Part shown: positions 15,403-23,929 of the stretch, in pieces
Layout: the number at the start of each line of letters is the position of its first letter
How positions within the stretch are numbered: the stretch's first letter is position 1
Assembly: GCA_003170135.1 (NCBI GenBank)
Contig: PMZR01000129.1
Location: forward strand, 55,446-98,863
Direction: 5' to 3'
DNA length: 43,418 bases
Source of the DNA: Acidobacteriota bacterium
GTDB taxonomy: Bacteria > Acidobacteriota > Vicinamibacteria > Vicinamibacterales > Fen-181
The notes under the pieces: generated by a model
Databases searched by the model: none
What the model was told of the DNA's origin: nothing
The model's input: only the letters and a program-made list of their open reading frames with translations
Program-made: the position numbers and the translations under genes

Positions 15403-18384
15403 CTATTTTTCGGCCTTGCGAGCCACGACCCTGACGTTCGCCGGCGCCAGACCATCGGCGGTGGCGCCCAGCACGATGTCTCCCGGCGCGCCGGTGGACT
15501 GGACCAGCACCTGCGCGAATCCGTTGAACAGCCGCCGGTGCGCACGCGGCGTCGCGCCGGCGCCGGCCAGCGACACGCCGCGGCCGAGACCGCCCGCGCC
15601 GCTGCGATTGGTGACGACGATGATGAGCGTGTTCCTGCCAGGCACCAGCGCCGCGGCGGCGTCGAACGCCCAGCCGCGCTCCCAGCTGTCGGTGGTTCCC
15701 AGCAGGTGGCCATTGAGCCACACCCGCCCGACATCGTCAATCTGGCCGATGTCGAGCGTAGTCATGCCCGCGGCCAGCCGATCGGCACCAACCTCGAACG
15801 TCGTCCAGTAGGCCGCGGTGGCATTCTCCGGCACGCCGCGCGCGTCGCGGTCGATCCGCACCGCGCGACCGCCGAGCGCTTCCAGTTGCGCGATGGCCGG
15901 CGCTTGCGTGCCAGCGTCCTTGAGCAGCGCCGTCGTCCAACCCTCGATCGACTGCGACACCGGCGTGGCAATGAACTGGTCGGCGTCGTGGCTGCCCGGA
16001 TCGCCGTTGCCGACGCCGATGATGCGCCCGGGCCCGGTGACGTCGAACGACACGTCGTGTCCCGCGGTCGGCATCGCGCGCCCTTTCTCATCGACCGCCG
16101 ACACGGTGACGATGGCCAGGTCCCGGCGATCGCCGGCGATCTGCGCGCGATCGGCCGAAAGCGTCAGCCGAGCCGGCGGGCCGGTCGTCTCGACTGCGGT
16201 GCGCGACACTTCCCGGCCGGCGCGATACCCGATCGCTTCCAGACGGCCCGGCTCGTACGGCACCTGCCACTCGGCATGGCCGTAGCGTTCGACCGTGCGC
16301 GCGCCGAGATCGCGGCCGTTGAGAGAGAGCCGCACCTGGTCCGCGTTGGTGAACGCCCACACCTCGATCGGCTGGCCTTCGCGCCCCGGCCAGTTCCAGT
16401 GCGGCAGCAGGTGCAGCACGGGCGCGTTTGTCCACCAGCTCTTGTAGTACCAGAACAGGTCCTTCGGGAAGCCGCACGTGTCGAGGATGCCGAAGTGCGA
16501 GTTGATGCAGGGCCACTCGTACGGCGTCGGTTCGCCGCGATAATCGAACCCGGTCCAGATGAATCCGCCGGCGAGCCACGGCCGCGCGCCGAAGAACGAC
16601 ACCCACTCCTGCGCCAGTTCGCCCCACGCCGGCTTGTGCCGGTCGTAGGCCGAGAGATACCCGCGCGCCTTGTCGTCGGCGTACTCGCCGCGCGTCGACA
16701 CCGTGCTCGCAATCTCGGATCCGAACAACGGCTGGCCCGGGTGCTCCTTGTGGTAGCGGTCGATCTGCTCCATGTTGTAGTTGAACCCGCGCACGTCCAT
16801 GACTTCGTTCACGCCCGCGTAGACGCCGGAGTTGCTCGCGTAGGTCGTGGGCCGGGTCGCGTCGAGATCCTTGACGGCGCGCACCATCGTGCGCGCGATG
16901 CGGTTGCCGCGGGGCGTGCCCTGTTCCGGCTCCTCGTTCCCGATCGACCAGAGCACGACCGACGGGTGATTGCGATCGCGCGTCACCATGGCCCGCAGCT
17001 GGTCGAGGGCCTGGTCGTTCGAATTGAACAGCCGCGTCTCGTCCATGACGAGCATGCCCAGTTCGTCGCACGCGTCGAGGATCTCGGGCGCGGGCGGATT
17101 GTGGGACGTGCGATACGCGTTGACGCCCATTTCCTTCAGGCGTTCGATCCGGTAGCGCTGCAGGCGATCGGGAACGGCCGCACCCACGCCCGCGTGGTCC
17201 TGGTGATTGCAGGTGCCGTTGACCGGCACGCGCGTCCCGTTGAGGAAGAAGCCGCGAGCGGCATCGAAGCGGATGCTGCGGATCCCGAACCGCGTGACCA
17301 CCTCGTCAACCCCGCGCGTGCCGATGCGAAGCGTGGAGACGACGCGATACAGCGCAGGCGTCTCGAGTGACCAGGCCGTGAAGCCGGCGAGCGACGTCGC
17401 CTGGCGGACCTCCGCGGCCTTCCACGGCGCCACCCGCACGGCCGGCGCGGCCAGCGTCGCCACCGTCCGGCCGCCGGGATCGACGATGCGCGATTCCAGG
17501 CGCACGGTTTCCGCGCGGTCGGAGGCGTTGGCGACGAGCGTGACGAGCTTCACGTCGGCGACGTGCTGCGCGACCGGTTTGACGTGGGCCGGCCCAGCGC
17601 CCCGCGCAGGCGCCTCTTCTGGCCGCGCGGTCACGTACACGCCGTCGCGCGGGACGTGTACCGGCGCCGTCCTGGTCAGCCACACGTGGCGGTAGATGCC
17701 GGCCCCTTCGTAGAACCATCCTTCGGCCTGGGTCGCATCGACGCGCACCGTGAGCACGTTCTCGCCCTGTCGGACCAGGTCGGTCGCGTCGAAACTGAAG
17801 GGCCCGTAGCCGCCTTCGTGGCGGCCAAGCAGGACGTCGTTCAGCCAGACGTGGCAGTCGCGGAACACGCCGTCAAAGTCGATGGCGAACCGCTGGCCCT
17901 CATCTTCTTTCGCGAGCGTGAAGCGCTTGCGATACCAGCCGATAGACGACTCGGGGAAGGCGCGTCCGACCGGCTTGAACCCGTGGGAGACCAGTTCGCT
18001 CGTGCGCGGTTCCTGCACGAAGGGCAGTTCGGGCGCCCAGTCGTGGGGCACATCCACGTCGCGCCAGCCGGCGTCGTTGAAGCCCGGCCGCGCGGGGCCG
18101 CCGCTCGTCACCTTCGCCCACGCCTCGTCGCCGCCGAATCCGAAATCCCGATCGACGTCGGCGGCGTGTCCCAGGGCGAACTTCCAACCAGCGTCCAGCG
18201 AGATTCGGTTTCGAGTTCCGGCCACGATGGTCTGCGGTGCCGCGGCGTCGCGAGGCACCTGGTGCGGGGCGGCCTGGCTTGCACGGCCGCCGGCGGGGGG
18301 CGGAGCCTGCAGCGTTGCGCTCGTCCCGCCGGGCGTCGAGAACGCCAGGACGGTGAGCGCGACCGTGAGGATGAGCGTTTTCAT
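15403..18384 (-). CDS. secreted GH2 beta-galactosidase-like enzyme
   Basis: A 993-residue exported GH2 glycosidase. A signal peptide (MKTLILTVALTVLAFSTPGG) and an Ala/Pro linker precede the sugar-binding jelly roll (about 60-230, with HDWAPELPF and GWYRKRF), the immunoglobulin-like domain (to about 370) and the TIM barrel. The acid/base is Glu484 in LWSIGNEEPEQG and the nucleophile Glu557 in FGSEIAST, 73 residues apart as usual. C-terminal domains include an inserted jelly roll (TTDSWERGWAFDA) and a terminal sandwich ending RVVARKAE. Beta-galactosidase is the likeliest activity; beta-glucuronidase or mannosidase is less so. It lies 22 bases after the alpha/beta hydrolase gene. Confidence 0.88.
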   Translation of the reverse strand: MKTLILTVALTVLAFSTPGGTSATLQAPPPAGGRASQAAPHQVPRDAAAPQTIVAGTRNRISLDAGWKFALGHAADVDRDFGFGGDEAWAKVTSGGPARPGFNDAGWRDVDVPHDWAPELPFVQEPRTSELVSHGFKPVGRAFPESSIGWYRKRFTLAKEDEGQRFAIDFDGVFRDCHVWLNDVLLGRHEGGYGPFSFDATDLVRQGENVLTVRVDATQAEGWFYEGAGIYRHVWLTRTAPVHVPRDGVYVTARPEEAPARGAGPAHVKPVAQHVADVKLVTLVANASDRAETVRLESRIVDPGGRTVATLAAPAVRVAPWKAAEVRQATSLAGFTAWSLETPALYRVVSTLRIGTRGVDEVVTRFGIRSIRFDAARGFFLNGTRVPVNGTCNHQDHAGVGAAVPDRLQRYRIERLKEMGVNAYRTSHNPPAPEILDACDELGMLVMDETRLFNSNDQALDQLRAMVTRDRNHPSVVLWSIGNEEPEQGTPRGNRIARTMVRAVKDLDATRPTTYASNSGVYAGVNEVMDVRGFNYNMEQIDRYHKEHPGQPLFGSEIASTVSTRGEYADDKARGYLSAYDRHKPAWGELAQEWVSFFGARPWLAGGFIWTGFDYRGEPTPYEWPCINSHFGILDTCGFPKDLFWYYKSWWTNAPVLHLLPHWNWPGREGQPIEVWAFTNADQVRLSLNGRDLGARTVERYGHAEWQVPYEPGRLEAIGYRAGREVSRTAVETTGPPARLTLSADRAQIAGDRRDLAIVTVSAVDEKGRAMPTAGHDVSFDVTGPGRIIGVGNGDPGSHDADQFIATPVSQSIEGWTTALLKDAGTQAPAIAQLEALGGRAVRIDRDARGVPENATAAYWTTFEVGADRLAAGMTTLDIGQIDDVGRVWLNGHLLGTTDSWERGWAFDAAAALVPGRNTLIIVVTNRSGAGGLGRGVSLAGAGATPRAHRRLFNGFAQVLVQSTGAPGDIVLGATADGLAPANVRVVARKAEK

Positions 18385-18406
18385 GGCGGGGCGATTGTAG
18401 GCGCTT

Positions 18407-19117
18407 TCACCGTCTGCCGGCCAGCACTTGCCTCATCCAGTCAACGATGTGGTCCTGAACGGCGGCAAAGACGGTCTCCTGCGAGGTGCCCGCCCGTTTC
18501 GGCGTGGCGAGCGAGTGGTTCGCGCCGCTGACGACATAGAGCTCCGCAGCGGGCAGGCCGGCGGCAAGCGCGCGCATTTCCGTCGCATTCCCGAACGTGT
18601 CGTGCTCGCCCTGCACGAAGAGCATCGGCCGCGCGATGTTGCCCAGATGCGCGTCGCGCCGCCGTTCCGGCTGACCCGGAGGGTGCAGCGGATAGCCGAG
18701 CAAGACGAGTCCGTCCACCACGGCGCGCACGTCCGGATCGGCCGCAACCTGGGAGGCGATGCGGCCGCCCATCGACTTGCCGCCGACGAACAGCCGGTTG
18801 TTCTCGATCCCTGGCCGTTGCCCGACCGCGGCGATGACCCGTCGCCACGTCGTTTCGAGCAGGGCATTCGCGTCCGGCACGCGCCGTCGTGCCTCCATGT
18901 ACAGGAAGTTGAACGTGACCACGTCGATGCCGCGGGCGGACAGGCTCGTCGCGAAACTCGTCATGAACCCGCTCTGCTGGCCGGCGCCCGCCCCGTGCCC
19001 CAGGACGAGTGTCGCCCGCAGAGGATCCGGTCCCGACGCCGGGTACACCCGCGCGCCGACGCGGCGGTCGCCCTCGATGTCGATGTCGGACCCCGTAAAA
19101 ACGGTTCCGGTGTCCAC
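18407..19117 (-). CDS. cytosolic alpha/beta hydrolase (KANL3/Tex30-like)
   Basis: A 236-residue alpha/beta hydrolase without a signal peptide. The oxyanion region is LVLGHGAGAGQQSGFM, the nucleophile Ser lies in FVGGKSMGGRIASQ, the acid in VQGEHDTFGN and the His in SGANHSLATPK. The GKSMGGR elbow and the short length fit the dienelactone-hydrolase-like KANL3/Tex30 family; the substrate is unknown. A GTG start at 19117 is chosen because AAAGGAGG stands six to seven bases upstream; the longer ATG frame from 19180 would run into the divergent tag gene. It probably leads the minus-strand operon with GH2 and S9. Confidence 0.8.
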   Translation of the reverse strand: MDTGTVFTGSDIDIEGDRRVGARVYPASGPDPLRATLVLGHGAGAGQQSGFMTSFATSLSARGIDVVTFNFLYMEARRRVPDANALLETTWRRVIAAVGQRPGIENNRLFVGGKSMGGRIASQVAADPDVRAVVDGLVLLGYPLHPPGQPERRRDAHLGNIARPMLFVQGEHDTFGNATEMRALAAGLPAAELYVVSGANHSLATPKRAGTSQETVFAAVQDHIVDWMRQVLAGRR

Positions 19118-19178
19118 GGCGCCCTCCTTTCGTTCCGATTCTGACAGAGTCGCGGCATAATCAAACGAGAGCCTGGCC

Positions 19179-19817
19179 ATGCCCGAACCGAGACGTTGCC
19201 CCTGGGCGACGACAGATCCTCTGTACCTCGCCTATCACGATACCGAATGGGGCGTGCCGCAGCATATGGACCAGAGACTGTTCGAGATGCTGGTGCTCGA
19301 AGGCGCCCAGGCGGGCTTGAGCTGGCTCACCATCCTCCGCAAGCGGGACGCGTATCGGCGGGCCTTCGATGATTTCGATCCGGTGCGCGTCGCGAGGTAC
19401 CGCGACGCGCGCGTCCTTCGCCTTCTGGCCGACGAGGGCATCGTCCGCAATCGCCTGAAGATCGCCGGGGCCATTCGGAATGCGAAGGCGTTCCTGCAGG
19501 TCCGGGCGGAGTTCGGCACGTTCGATCGGTACGTCTGGCAGTTCACGGGCCACGGACCGAAACAGAACGTCTGGACGTCGCTGGCGCAAGTGCCGGCGCG
19601 GACGCAGGAATCGGACGCGATGAGCCGCGATTTGAAGCGGCGCGGCTTCACGTTCGCCGGTTCGACCATCTGCTACGCGTTCATGCAGGCCACTGGCATG
19701 GTCAACGACCACGTCACGTCCTGTTTCCGGCACCGCGAACTGGCTCGCGGTGCTTCGTTTGCGACACGGTCGGGCGCAGGACGCCCCGCCCGGCTGCGGC
19801 AACGCTCGGGAGGTTGA
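19179..19817 (+). CDS. tag: DNA-3-methyladenine glycosylase I
   Basis: A 212-residue TAG enzyme, which excises 3-methyladenine from alkylated DNA to start base-excision repair. The N-terminus RCPWATTDPLYLAYHDTEWG and the core FEMLVLEGAQAGLSWLTIL are diagnostic. The structural zinc site of the family is complete: Cys7, His20, His178 and Cys182 (NDHVTSCF), with the same 4-residue spacing as in the E. coli enzyme. The last ~25 residues (Arg/Ala/Gly-rich) extend beyond the usual length. It is the first of three genes: its stop is one base from the next ATG. Confidence 0.95.
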   Translation: MPEPRRCPWATTDPLYLAYHDTEWGVPQHMDQRLFEMLVLEGAQAGLSWLTILRKRDAYRRAFDDFDPVRVARYRDARVLRLLADEGIVRNRLKIAGAIRNAKAFLQVRAEFGTFDRYVWQFTGHGPKQNVWTSLAQVPARTQESDAMSRDLKRRGFTFAGSTICYAFMQATGMVNDHVTSCFRHRELARGASFATRSGAGRPARLRQRSGG

Positions 19818-19818
19818 T

Positions 19819-20295
19819 ATGGACCCGGCGCGCGTAATGCTCCGCCACACAGTTGCGACGCTCGCCTATCGCGGCGCGAAAGCGCTGCGCGGCTTGCCAC
19901 CCGCGTGCGCCACCTTTCGCGTCGGCACCACGAGCCGGACGCCAGTCGAGATCCTTGCGCACCTCGGCGATCTGCTCGACTGGGCGCTGTGCCTCGTCCG
20001 GGGAGCGGAGCGGTGGCACGACTCGGTCCCGCAGGCCTGGGAGACCGAGGTCGCTCGATTCTTCGCCGGGTTGGGCGCGCTCGACGCGCACCTGGCGTCG
20101 AGCCTGCCGCTCGGCTGCCCGCCAGAGCGGCTGTTCCAGGGACCGGTCGCCGACGCGCTGACGCACGTCGGGCAGATCGGGATGATCCGCCGCTGCGCGG
20201 GTGCGCCGGTGCGCGGCGAGAACTACCTGGTGGCCGACATCGTGGCTGGCCGTGTCGGACCGTGGCAGTCACCGCCATCGAAGGAATTCGAGTGA
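19819..20295 (+). CDS. DinB-like four-helix protein
   Basis: A 158-residue protein with the look of the DinB/YfiT superfamily: four helices, with LAHLGDLLDWAL in helix 2 and LTHVGQIGMIRR in helix 4 supplying histidines for the metal site. Superfamily members include thiol-dependent S-transferases that detoxify electrophiles, and DNA-damage-induced proteins of unknown role. GGGAGG lies six bases before the ATG, one base after the tag stop. Its own TGA overlaps the ATG of the next gene (TGATG). This tight packing between a methyl-adenine glycosylase and an AidB-like protein suggests a role in alkylation or electrophile stress. Confidence 0.78.
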   Translation: MDPARVMLRHTVATLAYRGAKALRGLPPACATFRVGTTSRTPVEILAHLGDLLDWALCLVRGAERWHDSVPQAWETEVARFFAGLGALDAHLASSLPLGCPPERLFQGPVADALTHVGQIGMIRRCAGAPVRGENYLVADIVAGRVGPWQSPPSKEFE

Positions 20296-21788
20296 TGAAC
20301 CCGCAGGCACTGGCCTCGCCCGCTCGCTGGCTGCAGCGCTTCGTGGCCGACGTCGACGTTCCACCGGCGTCCGACTACGAGCGCTGGTGGCGCGACCGCG
20401 GCCAGGCGATCTCCGACGCGGTCGATCGCGCCGGCACGCCGCACCTCCGCATGTTCGACGCGCAGGGCCGCCGCATCGACGAGATCCAATTCCCGCCGGA
20501 GTACTGGGACGCGCTCGCGCGCGGCTACGAGGCCGGCCTCGTCTGGCGCGCCTTCGCCGAGCCGCGCTCCCTTCTGCCGGGTTTCGTCCTCGGCTACGTC
20601 ACCTCGTTCTTCGACCCCGGCATCTATTGCCCGTTCACGGTCTCGCTCTCGACGGCGGTCCCGCTCGACAAGTACGCCGGCGAGGAGGTGAAGGCGCGCC
20701 TGCTGGCGCCGATGCTGGCCCGTTCGGGGCGGTGCTGGCAGGGGGCGACCTGGATGACCGAGGCCCGCGGCGGCTCGGACCTTGGTGCGGCCGTCGAGAC
20801 GACCGCATGCTCGATCGGCGACGGCACGTGGCGCCTCAACGGCGACAAGTACTTCTGCAGCAACGTCGGCGCCGAGGTCGCGCTGGTCGCCGCGCGACCG
20901 GACGGTGCGCCGGCCGGCGTGCGGGGCCTCGGCCTGTTCGCCGTGCCGCGACTGCGGGGCGACGGCACGCTCAACCACACCATCCGGCGCCTGAAGGACA
21001 AGATCGCAACGCGCTCGGTGCCGACCGGCGAGGTGGAGCTTCGAGACAGCGAGGGCTGGCGGCTGGGGCCGGAGCAGCCGGGCGTGTACCTGATTCTCGA
21101 GGCGTTGAACCTCTCGCGCATCGCAAACAGCATCGGGAGCGTCGCCCTGGCGCAGCGCGCGCTCGCCGACGCGCTGGCGTTCGGCTGCGAGCGCGTCGCG
21201 TTCGGCAGGCCCATCGTCGAACACCCGTTGCTCGGCGTCCAGGTGAGGGAGCGCATTGCGGCGCTCGAGGCCGCCTCGGCGCTCGCCTGGGAAGCGGCCC
21301 GCCAGCTGGACGTCGTCTGGCGCGAGCGGCCGCCCTACTCGGAACAGTACGATCTGTTTCGCCTGATGGCGCACCTGTCGAAGTACTGGACCGCGGAGAA
21401 CGCGGTCCAGACGGCGCGGTGGGCGATCGAGGTGTTTGGCGGCGCCGGCACGCTGGCCGAGAATCGCGTCGAGCGCTGGCTGCGCGAAGCGGTCATCCTC
21501 GCGATCTGGGAAGGCACCCCGCATCGCCAGATGCTCGACGGTCTCGAGGTCATGGAGCGCAAGGGGGCGCATCACCTGCTGCTCGAGCGCCTGCGGGCGG
21601 GGGCCGAGCCTGGCGCCATCGAGGACTGGTCGCTGCGGCTCGAGCGGTTCCTCGCGCAGGATCGGGCGGATCGCGAGGCGTCCGTCGGGCCGGTGTTCCA
21701 CGACCTGGCGCTGTTTGCCGGTCACGCGCTGGCGCAGCGGGTGCCGAAGCTCGCGCCCAAGCCCGACCATGGCGCGGCCGCCGGCTAG
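20295..21788 (+). CDS. AidB-like acyl-CoA dehydrogenase family protein
   Basis: A 497-residue flavoprotein of the acyl-CoA dehydrogenase fold, nearest in pattern to the AidB branch. Flavin and substrate loop: GATWMTEARGGSDLGAAVE. Core: YFCSNVGAEVALVAA and LNLSRIANSIGSVALAQRAL. C-terminal domain: WAIEVFGGAGTLAENRVERW. The catalytic-Glu region is ILAIWEGTPHRQMLD. E. coli AidB (541 residues) is alkylation-induced and binds DNA through a basic C-terminal region. Here the C-terminus is shorter and mixed in charge (ending KLAPKPDHGAAAG), so DNA binding is uncertain. It could instead be a true acyl-CoA dehydrogenase. Start at 20295 overlaps the preceding stop. Confidence 0.85.
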   Translation: MNPQALASPARWLQRFVADVDVPPASDYERWWRDRGQAISDAVDRAGTPHLRMFDAQGRRIDEIQFPPEYWDALARGYEAGLVWRAFAEPRSLLPGFVLGYVTSFFDPGIYCPFTVSLSTAVPLDKYAGEEVKARLLAPMLARSGRCWQGATWMTEARGGSDLGAAVETTACSIGDGTWRLNGDKYFCSNVGAEVALVAARPDGAPAGVRGLGLFAVPRLRGDGTLNHTIRRLKDKIATRSVPTGEVELRDSEGWRLGPEQPGVYLILEALNLSRIANSIGSVALAQRALADALAFGCERVAFGRPIVEHPLLGVQVRERIAALEAASALAWEAARQLDVVWRERPPYSEQYDLFRLMAHLSKYWTAENAVQTARWAIEVFGGAGTLAENRVERWLREAVILAIWEGTPHRQMLDGLEVMERKGAHHLLLERLRAGAEPGAIEDWSLRLERFLAQDRADREASVGPVFHDLALFAGHALAQRVPKLAPKPDHGAAAG

Positions 21789-21795
21789 AACCGAT

Positions 21796-21823
21796 TTGCA
21801 AACGCGCGGCGCCGCGCTATTCT
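21796..21823 (+). promoter_or_regulatory. candidate promoter of the hybrid kinase gene
   Basis: TTGCAA (21796-21801) and TATTCT (21818-21823) are 16 bases apart, starting eight bases after the AidB-like stop codon. The spacer holds a perfect 14-bp palindrome, GCGCGGCGCCGCGC (21804-21817), a possible operator. About 145 bases of leader without a clear structure follow before the ATG. Confidence 0.4.
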
Positions 21824-21967
21824 GAGGGTCAGGGTTCACCCGTTCAATTCAGCACGTCGCGATTCACACGGCCGCGGGCGGCCGTGCGATCGGCCCCCAA
21901 CCATGGCGGGCGCACCTCGACGCGTGGCGCCTGGCCGGTCCAGGGCCGCACTCGCACAGGGGACCTG

Positions 21968-23563
21968 ATGGCAATCGCCGACGAGTCCAAGTTTCGCGCG
22001 CTGCTCGAATCCGCGCCCGATGCCATGATGACGGTGGCGTCCGATGGCCGCATCCTCCTCGTCAACTCGCAGACCGAGACGCTGTTCGGTTATGGCCGCG
22101 AGGAGTTGCTGGGCCAGCCCATCGAGATCCTGCTGCCCGAGCGGCTTCGCCACCTTCACGTCCTGCATCGGCGCGATTTCCACGCCGAGCCGCGCCGTCG
22201 GCCCATGGGCCTCGGGCTCGATCTCGTGGCCAGGCGAAAGGACGGGACGGAGTTTCCAACCGAGATCGGCCTGAGTCCCCTTCACACCGATGACGAGGGC
22301 ACGACCGTCATCGTCGTCGTTCGCGATATCACCGAGCGCAAGAAGATCGACGAGGAGCGGGCCGCCCTGGCGCGCGAGCAGGCGGCGCGGGCCGAAGCGG
22401 AGGCGAGCAGCCGGGCCAAGGACGAATTCGTCGCGATCGTGTCGCACGAACTGCGCACGCCGTTGACCGCGATCCTGGGATGGGCCGTGTTGCTGCGCTC
22501 GAAGACGCACGACGAAGACATGACCAGGCGTGCGCTCGAAACGATCGAGCGGAATGCGCGGTCTCAACGCCAGCTGATCGACGATCTGCTCGACATGTCG
22601 CGGATGGTCGCCGGCAAGACGCGCCTCGACGTGCAGCAGGTCGGCCTGCCGGCCATCATCGAGGCCGCGGTCGAGTCGGTGAGGCCGGCGGCTTCTGCCA
22701 AGGCGATTCACCTGGACGTCGTGAGCGATCCGAATACGCCCGCGGTGTCGGGCGATCCCGGCAGGCTGCAACAGGTCGTCTGGAACCTGGTGGCAAATGC
22801 CGTGAAGTTCACGCCGAAGGGCGGCCGCGTGCAAATCCTGCTGGAGCGCAGGGGTTCGCAGGCGGAAATCGTCGTCAGCGACACGGGACAGGGCATCGAG
22901 CCCACCCTCCTGCCGCACGTGTTCGAGCGATTCCGGCAGGGCGAGCACGGCACCACCCGCGCGCATGGTGGCCTGGGGCTTGGCCTGGCGATCGTGCGAC
23001 ACCTGGTCGAGCTGCATGGCGGCACGGTGTCGGTGTCGAGCGACGGCACCGGTACGGGCGCTACTTTCACCGTCACCTTGCCCATTCGCGTCAGTGCCAA
23101 GGTCCAGCGGCCCGCCTCTCCGGGCGCGCCAGCCCCGGCTCGACCGCTCGTGTCGACCGCCTTGTGGCGCCTGGACGGCGTGCACATTCTCGTCGTCGAT
23201 GATGATCCGGAGTCCCGGACCGTGCTGGCCGCAATCCTCACCGACTACGGCGCACGCGTGACGCTCGCGGAATCGGCTGCGGACGCCCTCGAACGCCTGG
23301 CGGCGACGACCTTTGACGTCCTCATCTCGGATGTCGAAATGCCGGGCGAGGATGGGTACTCGCTCATCGGGAAGATGCGGTCGATGGCGGTGGACTTGCC
23401 CGCGATCGCGCTGACCGCCTATGCGCGCCCGGAAGATCGCATGCGTGCGCTGGCCGCCGGGTTCCAGACCCACGTAGCGAAGCCTGTCGAACCGAACGAA
23501 CTGGTCGCCGTGGTCGCGCGCTTCGTGCAACTCGCCAGGCTGCACAGCAGAACGGACGCCTGA
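21968..23563 (+). CDS. PAS hybrid histidine kinase
   Basis: A 531-residue cytosolic sensor kinase with no membrane segment. Domain order: PAS (about 5-125, FRALLESAPDAMMTVASDG and FGYGREELLGQ), a short coiled coil (RAALAREQAARAEAEASS), HisKA with phospho-acceptor His160 in VSHELRTPL, HATPase (N box NLVANAVKF, G boxes DTGQGI and GLGLGLAI), and a C-terminal receiver with Asp455 in LISDVEMPGEDG and Lys in HVAKPVEPNEL. It probably senses an internal signal through PAS and passes phosphate to its own receiver. No partner regulator is adjacent. ATG at 21968 is chosen because PAS begins directly after it. Confidence 0.9.
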   Translation: MAIADESKFRALLESAPDAMMTVASDGRILLVNSQTETLFGYGREELLGQPIEILLPERLRHLHVLHRRDFHAEPRRRPMGLGLDLVARRKDGTEFPTEIGLSPLHTDDEGTTVIVVVRDITERKKIDEERAALAREQAARAEAEASSRAKDEFVAIVSHELRTPLTAILGWAVLLRSKTHDEDMTRRALETIERNARSQRQLIDDLLDMSRMVAGKTRLDVQQVGLPAIIEAAVESVRPAASAKAIHLDVVSDPNTPAVSGDPGRLQQVVWNLVANAVKFTPKGGRVQILLERRGSQAEIVVSDTGQGIEPTLLPHVFERFRQGEHGTTRAHGGLGLGLAIVRHLVELHGGTVSVSSDGTGTGATFTVTLPIRVSAKVQRPASPGAPAPARPLVSTALWRLDGVHILVVDDDPESRTVLAAILTDYGARVTLAESAADALERLAATTFDVLISDVEMPGEDGYSLIGKMRSMAVDLPAIALTAYARPEDRMRALAAGFQTHVAKPVEPNELVAVVARFVQLARLHSRTDA

Positions 23564-23611
23564 GCGGACAACGCCGACGTACCCGCAAACTCCCTCCTGC
23601 CGCACGACCCG
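23564..23611. other. start of a 366-base gene-free stretch
   Basis: No gene is supported between 23564 and 23929. This short first part shows nothing distinctive. The rest is taken up by an 80-base tandem repeat (23612-23805) and the promoter/operator of the TetR gene (23816-23871). The bases from 23872 to 23929 hold only the leader, with GGAG a few bases before the ATG. Confidence 0.6.
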
Positions 23612-23805
23612 GGAATTGGGGTCAGACCCCAATTCCGGTTAGAGCTGGTCGCAACTCACTCGTGAAGCAGGACTTCTGTCCTTATAGCCACGGAATTGGG
23701 GTCAGACCCCATTTCGAGACGGATCTGCTCGCAAGTTATTCGTGACGCGTGACTTCAGTCCTCGTTGCCGCGGAATTGAGTCGGGCCAAATTTCCGATTT
23801 GTAAT
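23612..23805. repeat. 80-bp tandem repeat with GGGGTCAGACCCC palindromes
   Basis: Three head-to-tail units begin at 23612, 23692 and 23772, exactly 80 bases apart. Each opens with GGAATTGGGGTCAGACC or a decayed form. In unit 1 this makes a 25-bp palindrome (arms GGAATTGGGGTC and the complement around a central A). Unit 2 has lost part of the right arm, and unit 3 reads GGAATTGAGTCGGGCC. The between-palindrome part is shared too (GACTTCTGTCC / GACTTCAGTCC, CTGGTCGCAACTCACTCGTG / CTGCTCGCAAGTTATTCGTG). Palindromes of this type are widely seen as REP elements. Confidence 0.75.
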
Positions 23806-23815
23806 CGACCTGGAC

Positions 23816-23871
23816 TTGACGTTCTTTTGGAACCTCGGCATCATGATGCTCGTATTACTTACCGGTAGGTA
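23816..23871 (+). promoter_or_regulatory. efflux operon promoter with TetR operator
   Basis: TTGACG (23816-23821) and CATCAT (23839-23844) with a 17-base spacer form a good promoter. Just beyond, across the expected transcription start, stands TACTTACCGGTAGGTA (23856-23871), palindromic at 14 of 16 positions around ACCGGT. Its place ahead of a tetR-family gene fits an autoregulatory operator controlling the whole pump operon. Confidence 0.65.
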
Positions 23872-23929
23872 GCCAGCCGCCAACGCCCCCTCCGCCGGCC
23901 GGTATCCCCCAACGTATCGGAGACGTCAG

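Noticed and set aside
15394..17370. A 658-codon plus-strand frame opposite the GH2 gene
   Set aside because: The GH2 gene on the minus strand has clear domains and catalytic residues; the opposite frame is Arg/Ala/Val-rich noise.
20201..21967. Long upstream extension of the histidine kinase frame
   Set aside because: The extension is out-of-frame translation of the AidB-like gene. The PAS domain starts right after the ATG at 21968, and a candidate promoter lies in the gap.
23612..23805. Possible CRISPR array
   Set aside because: Only three units at 80-base spacing, the parts between palindromes are also alike and so are not unique spacers, and no cas gene is present.
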